DNA of 64,000 bases, taken from positions 280,216,079 through 280,280,078 of the forward strand of contig NC_073695.1 in NCBI RefSeq assembly GCF_029784165.1, given 5' to 3'. The position numbers and the translations under genes are program-made. This DNA comes from Wyeomyia smithii (Eukaryota > Arthropoda > Insecta > Diptera > Culicidae). The notes below the pieces were generated by a model. It was not told the origin of the DNA, made no database searches, and saw only the letters and a program-made list of their open reading frames with translations. Position 1 is the first letter of the stretch. Every line of letters starts with the position of its first letter. Below are positions 61,022 to 64,000 of the stretch, piece after piece.

Positions 61022-62684
61022 GGGGTACTGGGGGTAAGCTCGGCCTCCTAAGGAAAATAATTCTTCAGGATTTGATGGCAAATATTGTTATATTTTTTTC
61101 ACAGAATCATTGCCCAGATTGTTTTCAACAAGATATGAAGACTTTCAGTACTTTCAAACTGTTATTTTACAAGGGATAGTGAAGTTTTGAAACTAAGATA
61201 AAAACGACGTTCAGGAACCAGTGCAGGTGAAACCGGCACTCCTTGGAGGTAACACCGGCACCTAAGTTCGTTCATGAATTTACTCGAAATAACTGAACCA
61301 ATTTGTATTCGGAAACCGCCAAATGAGAGATCTTACATTTCTGTATGTTACTGTTAAATTTGGTTGTTGTCGTTTAGCTGGTTTTGGGGGGATTGCCGGA
61401 GCAAGTTTCGGTGAACATTATGTACAAACAATGAAAGAATTTGATACTCGAGAAGCCGATCATGTTGCACTTTAAATCATATTAATAACTAGTTTCATCG
61501 AAGTCAGGATCACATTGACCATGATGGAGCTTATTCCAAATACCACCGGGAAAGTGGTATGTTTTGTGACTTGATTCAGTACATTTGACACCTCTAATAA
61601 CCCTTGAAATGATTCATAAATCACAGAAGAGCTTGAGTGCATGGTTCTAAGTAGCTTTAATAATTTATTTAACAGCGAGTCATCGGTAATAGATGCAAAA
61701 TATGTCAAATGTGTCAGTAACACCCAACACGCCTCAGACCATGTCGGGCCTACTCCACTCACTGGGTTACCCCACCAGCACACATTTTTTTAAAAAGAAT
61801 ATTTTTACTAATTTATCGCTTCAATTTACCCGAGATCGAATTCCTGTGATTGCTAACAAGGTCGAGCCTACCAGAAAGAGAACCAGATCAGAAAGAAAAA
61901 ACAAAAATGTAACAGAAGCTGTTAGTTTGTTACGGGAAAAACCTTATAGGCTGTGTTTTCAATTTGATTCCGTTAGGTGTTAAAATAACAGAAATGATTC
62001 TACTAGTATCAAACACATATCAAAATTTGTTACTAATGTATCTGCTTTTTAACAAAATAAGATAGTATACAGAACAGTATAATAACAAACATTGTTAGAA
62101 ACAACAGATTTTGATAAAAACGAAAAATTAGTTAGACTTGTTTCAGAACTACTTCATGTCACGTTTTGTTATCATAACTCATCCAGATTCAATTTTGTTA
62201 TCAAAATTATATGGAAAAATACAAAATTGTATCAAAATATGTTATTTGTACCTTGCATTGATAGAATTTTGTAATTTTTTAGCTATGCTCTTCTAATCGG
62301 GTACTCCACTCACTGGGTTAACCCACCTGCACACTTTTTTTTAAAAGAATATTTCTAATAATTTATCGCTTCAATTTACCTGAGATCGAATTTCTGTGAT
62401 TGCTAACAATACAGGCAATAAACTGTAGAGCAACGAAAAGTTATTTTAGTCTTTTCAAATAAATGAAAAAGTTTAAGTTCCACTTATGAAAAATTACATC
62501 CGTTTACGCATCAGCTGCAGTAGCGTGTGTTCTGTCTATTATTTTGACGTTTGACGTTTCACGGTGTCTAAAATGTTAAATGCCAATACTTCACATATTC
62601 CAAAACACAGTTAATTAGCGGTTTCTAGTAAAATCATAGGGGTGACGGTCTTACCCTCAGTGCCGGGCTTACCCCCAGTACCCC
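61022..62684. mobile_element. TA-flanked TIR element, 1.66 kb
   Basis: The left end GGGGTACTGGGGGTAAGC is matched by the complement of the right end, and pairing continues to 22 of 23 bp (CTCGGC versus CCCGGC). TA flanks both ends (61020-61021 and 62685-62686). An internal ~108-bp direct repeat lies at 61751-61858 and 62302-62408. No transposase is visible, so it is non-autonomous. Confidence 0.82.
61751..62408 (+). repeat. Direct repeat pair (~108 bp) inside the TIR element
   Basis: 61751-61858 and 62302-62408 share TACTCCACTCACTGGGTTA through TGATTGCTAACAA with roughly a dozen differences, separated by 443 bp of AT-rich sequence. Confidence 0.85.
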
Positions 62685-62686
62685 TA

Positions 62687-64000
62687 AAATAATATTTCCA
62701 TCAGCTATCAGCATATGTATTTACATTAAACCACACTATCAATGCATACTTCCGCTTCTGTGTCCCGTTATAACACATTTTAGCGCATCTATTTGGAAGC
62801 GCTGAATTGATTTGTTTTTGCTATGTTTAATAACATATGATCCGTATAAAAGAGCGGAAGTACAAATCAGAATTTCCTCTTTTTGTTCACTATGCCCAAG
62901 CTGCTGAAACGTTCGTGATATCAGCGATTCATTGAAATCCGGTAACAGTCTTTTGAATTTTACATCATTCACTGTGATGCTTCAAATTGATAGAGTACGT
63001 CACCCCGATTTGCCCCATGTTACGAGAACCATGGATTGCGCAGGGTACTCATTATCTCTTAATCGAGTGGTAATCCGTGTCCCCATGACACGTGAAAGTT
63101 GACCATGAGATCATACATGTTAGTGCAGGCTTTGCAATCACCGGAGAGCTTATGCGCATTTTACTGACGGTCGTCGCTTTTGTTCATCACTAGCCAGGAC
63201 AACACGTATGAACAAGTCCAGCCGCGGTGAACACTGATGGTTGCAAGAGTTAAGTCTTTTATTTTCAATTTTAAAGGTTGTTAAATGTTAAATTGTGATT
63301 TATAAAAAAAACCAAAAAAAACGTTCAGACAAAAAATTGATACATAATAAGTTTGATTTTCATTATTTTAATTGAATTTTCATTCCAATTTTAGTTGCTT
63401 TTTGTTATTTGATATTAAAACATTTCCAATTCTAAATTTTGCAACATTAGTTTTTGAATTTCGTATTGCTCCAGTGGCATTCATAACTCTACCTTTTTTT
63501 GTTTTATTCTGCCTTTCGTGCCTGTCATGTTTTCGTCCCACGAATATTTTTAATCTTCTGTGTCCGATCATCCTGATCGACAAAAGTTAAAAAATTGCCC
63601 CAAAGTTCAAAACAGTTACCCCAAAAAGATTGTAGCTATTTAACTATTACTGTGAATTTTGGAGCCCCTAGTGTATGCAGAAGTGTTTCAAAGTGCGTCA
63701 GAGTAATTGCTCGCCGGGTTCGTCGCTTCTACCTTAGCTTATGGGAAGACTCATTTTTAGGTTATATATACTAGGGGCACCAAAATTTACATGGATGGTT
63801 AAAAAACTATTATCTTCCATGTTCTTGAGCTCTAAGAAAAAAACCTATGTTTACCAGTGTCGTAGAACTATGCCTGTGAATCCATTTCGTTACAACTTTA
63901 AATAAACGCATACTGAAACATTTCACCATCGCTGTTGATTCTACTATCTCCGACCAGGAAGTATTATGAATCGTATAAATATATAAATTCCCATCCGATC
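62687..64000. other. Window end, mostly anonymous
   Basis: No gene recognised. An imperfect 20-bp inverted repeat, TGAATTTTGGAGCCCCTAGT at 63653-63672 and its near complement at 63772-63791, may delimit a ~139-bp MITE. CCCC-containing motifs near 63003 and 63597-63624 resemble element ends, but no partners were found. Confidence 0.4.
63653..63791. mobile_element. Possible 139-bp MITE
   Basis: The arms match at 18 of 20 positions around ATTTTGG(A/T)GCCCCTAGT and enclose about 99 bp. No target duplication is evident. Confidence 0.45.

Overview
The window looks like AT-rich, repeat-crowded nuclear DNA from a culicine mosquito (Aedes or Culex type). The reasons are a Juan-like Jockey-clade retrotransposon, tRNA-derived SINEs, an L1/Tx1-like LINE with an RRM plus zinc-knuckle ORF1, an I-clade-like LINE carrying RNase H, and many short terminal-inverted-repeat (TIR) elements. 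The species cannot be fixed from sequence alone. Only one host gene is supported: the last two exons of ALG11 (2-66 and 965-1205, + strand), encoding the C-terminal 101 residues of a GDP-mannose-dependent alpha-1,2-mannosyltransferase. I see no rRNA, true tRNA or CRISPR features.

Layout. 1-1.4 kb: ALG11 3' end, with a small TIR element in its last intron. 2.6-7.1 kb: a LINE on the minus strand with two intact ORFs joined by a TAATG stop-start overlap and a poly(A) tail. 7.14-9.64 kb: a 2.5-kb foldback element with ~0.83-kb arms and a 9-bp target-site duplication (TSD). 10.1-11.2 kb: a hAT-type MITE with a perfect 8-bp TSD and a candidate solo LTR. 15.8-18.3 kb: three different tRNA-derived SINEs. 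19.3-20.2 kb: a hAT-like element with GCTAA-rich termini. 21.5-24.8 kb: long (AT)n arrays and a broken Juan-like reverse-transcriptase gene present as a large inverted duplication, one arm split by element A (23599-24488). 26-36 kb: mostly anonymous DNA with small TIR elements and an RT fragment. 38.4-38.8 kb: degenerate tandem repeats. 43.0-47.6 kb: a second hAT-like element that was hit by an I-clade-like LINE, itself missing its RT domain. 47.6-48.4 kb: element B, which shares its GC-rich core with element A. 48.7-50.2, 55.1-56.0 and 61.0-62.7 kb: three TA-flanked TIR elements. The first has a 368-bp tandem duplication across its border and the second has a Harbinger-type MITE nested inside.

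The window therefore reads as layered transposition rather than a set of cooperating genes. The most unusual item is the element A/B family: two ~0.8-0.9-kb elements sharing a ~270-bp GC-rich core flanked by inverted arrays of 15-16-bp subterminal repeats that have diverged between the copies. The large Juan palindrome centred on (AT)n and the structurally intact bicistronic LINE come next.
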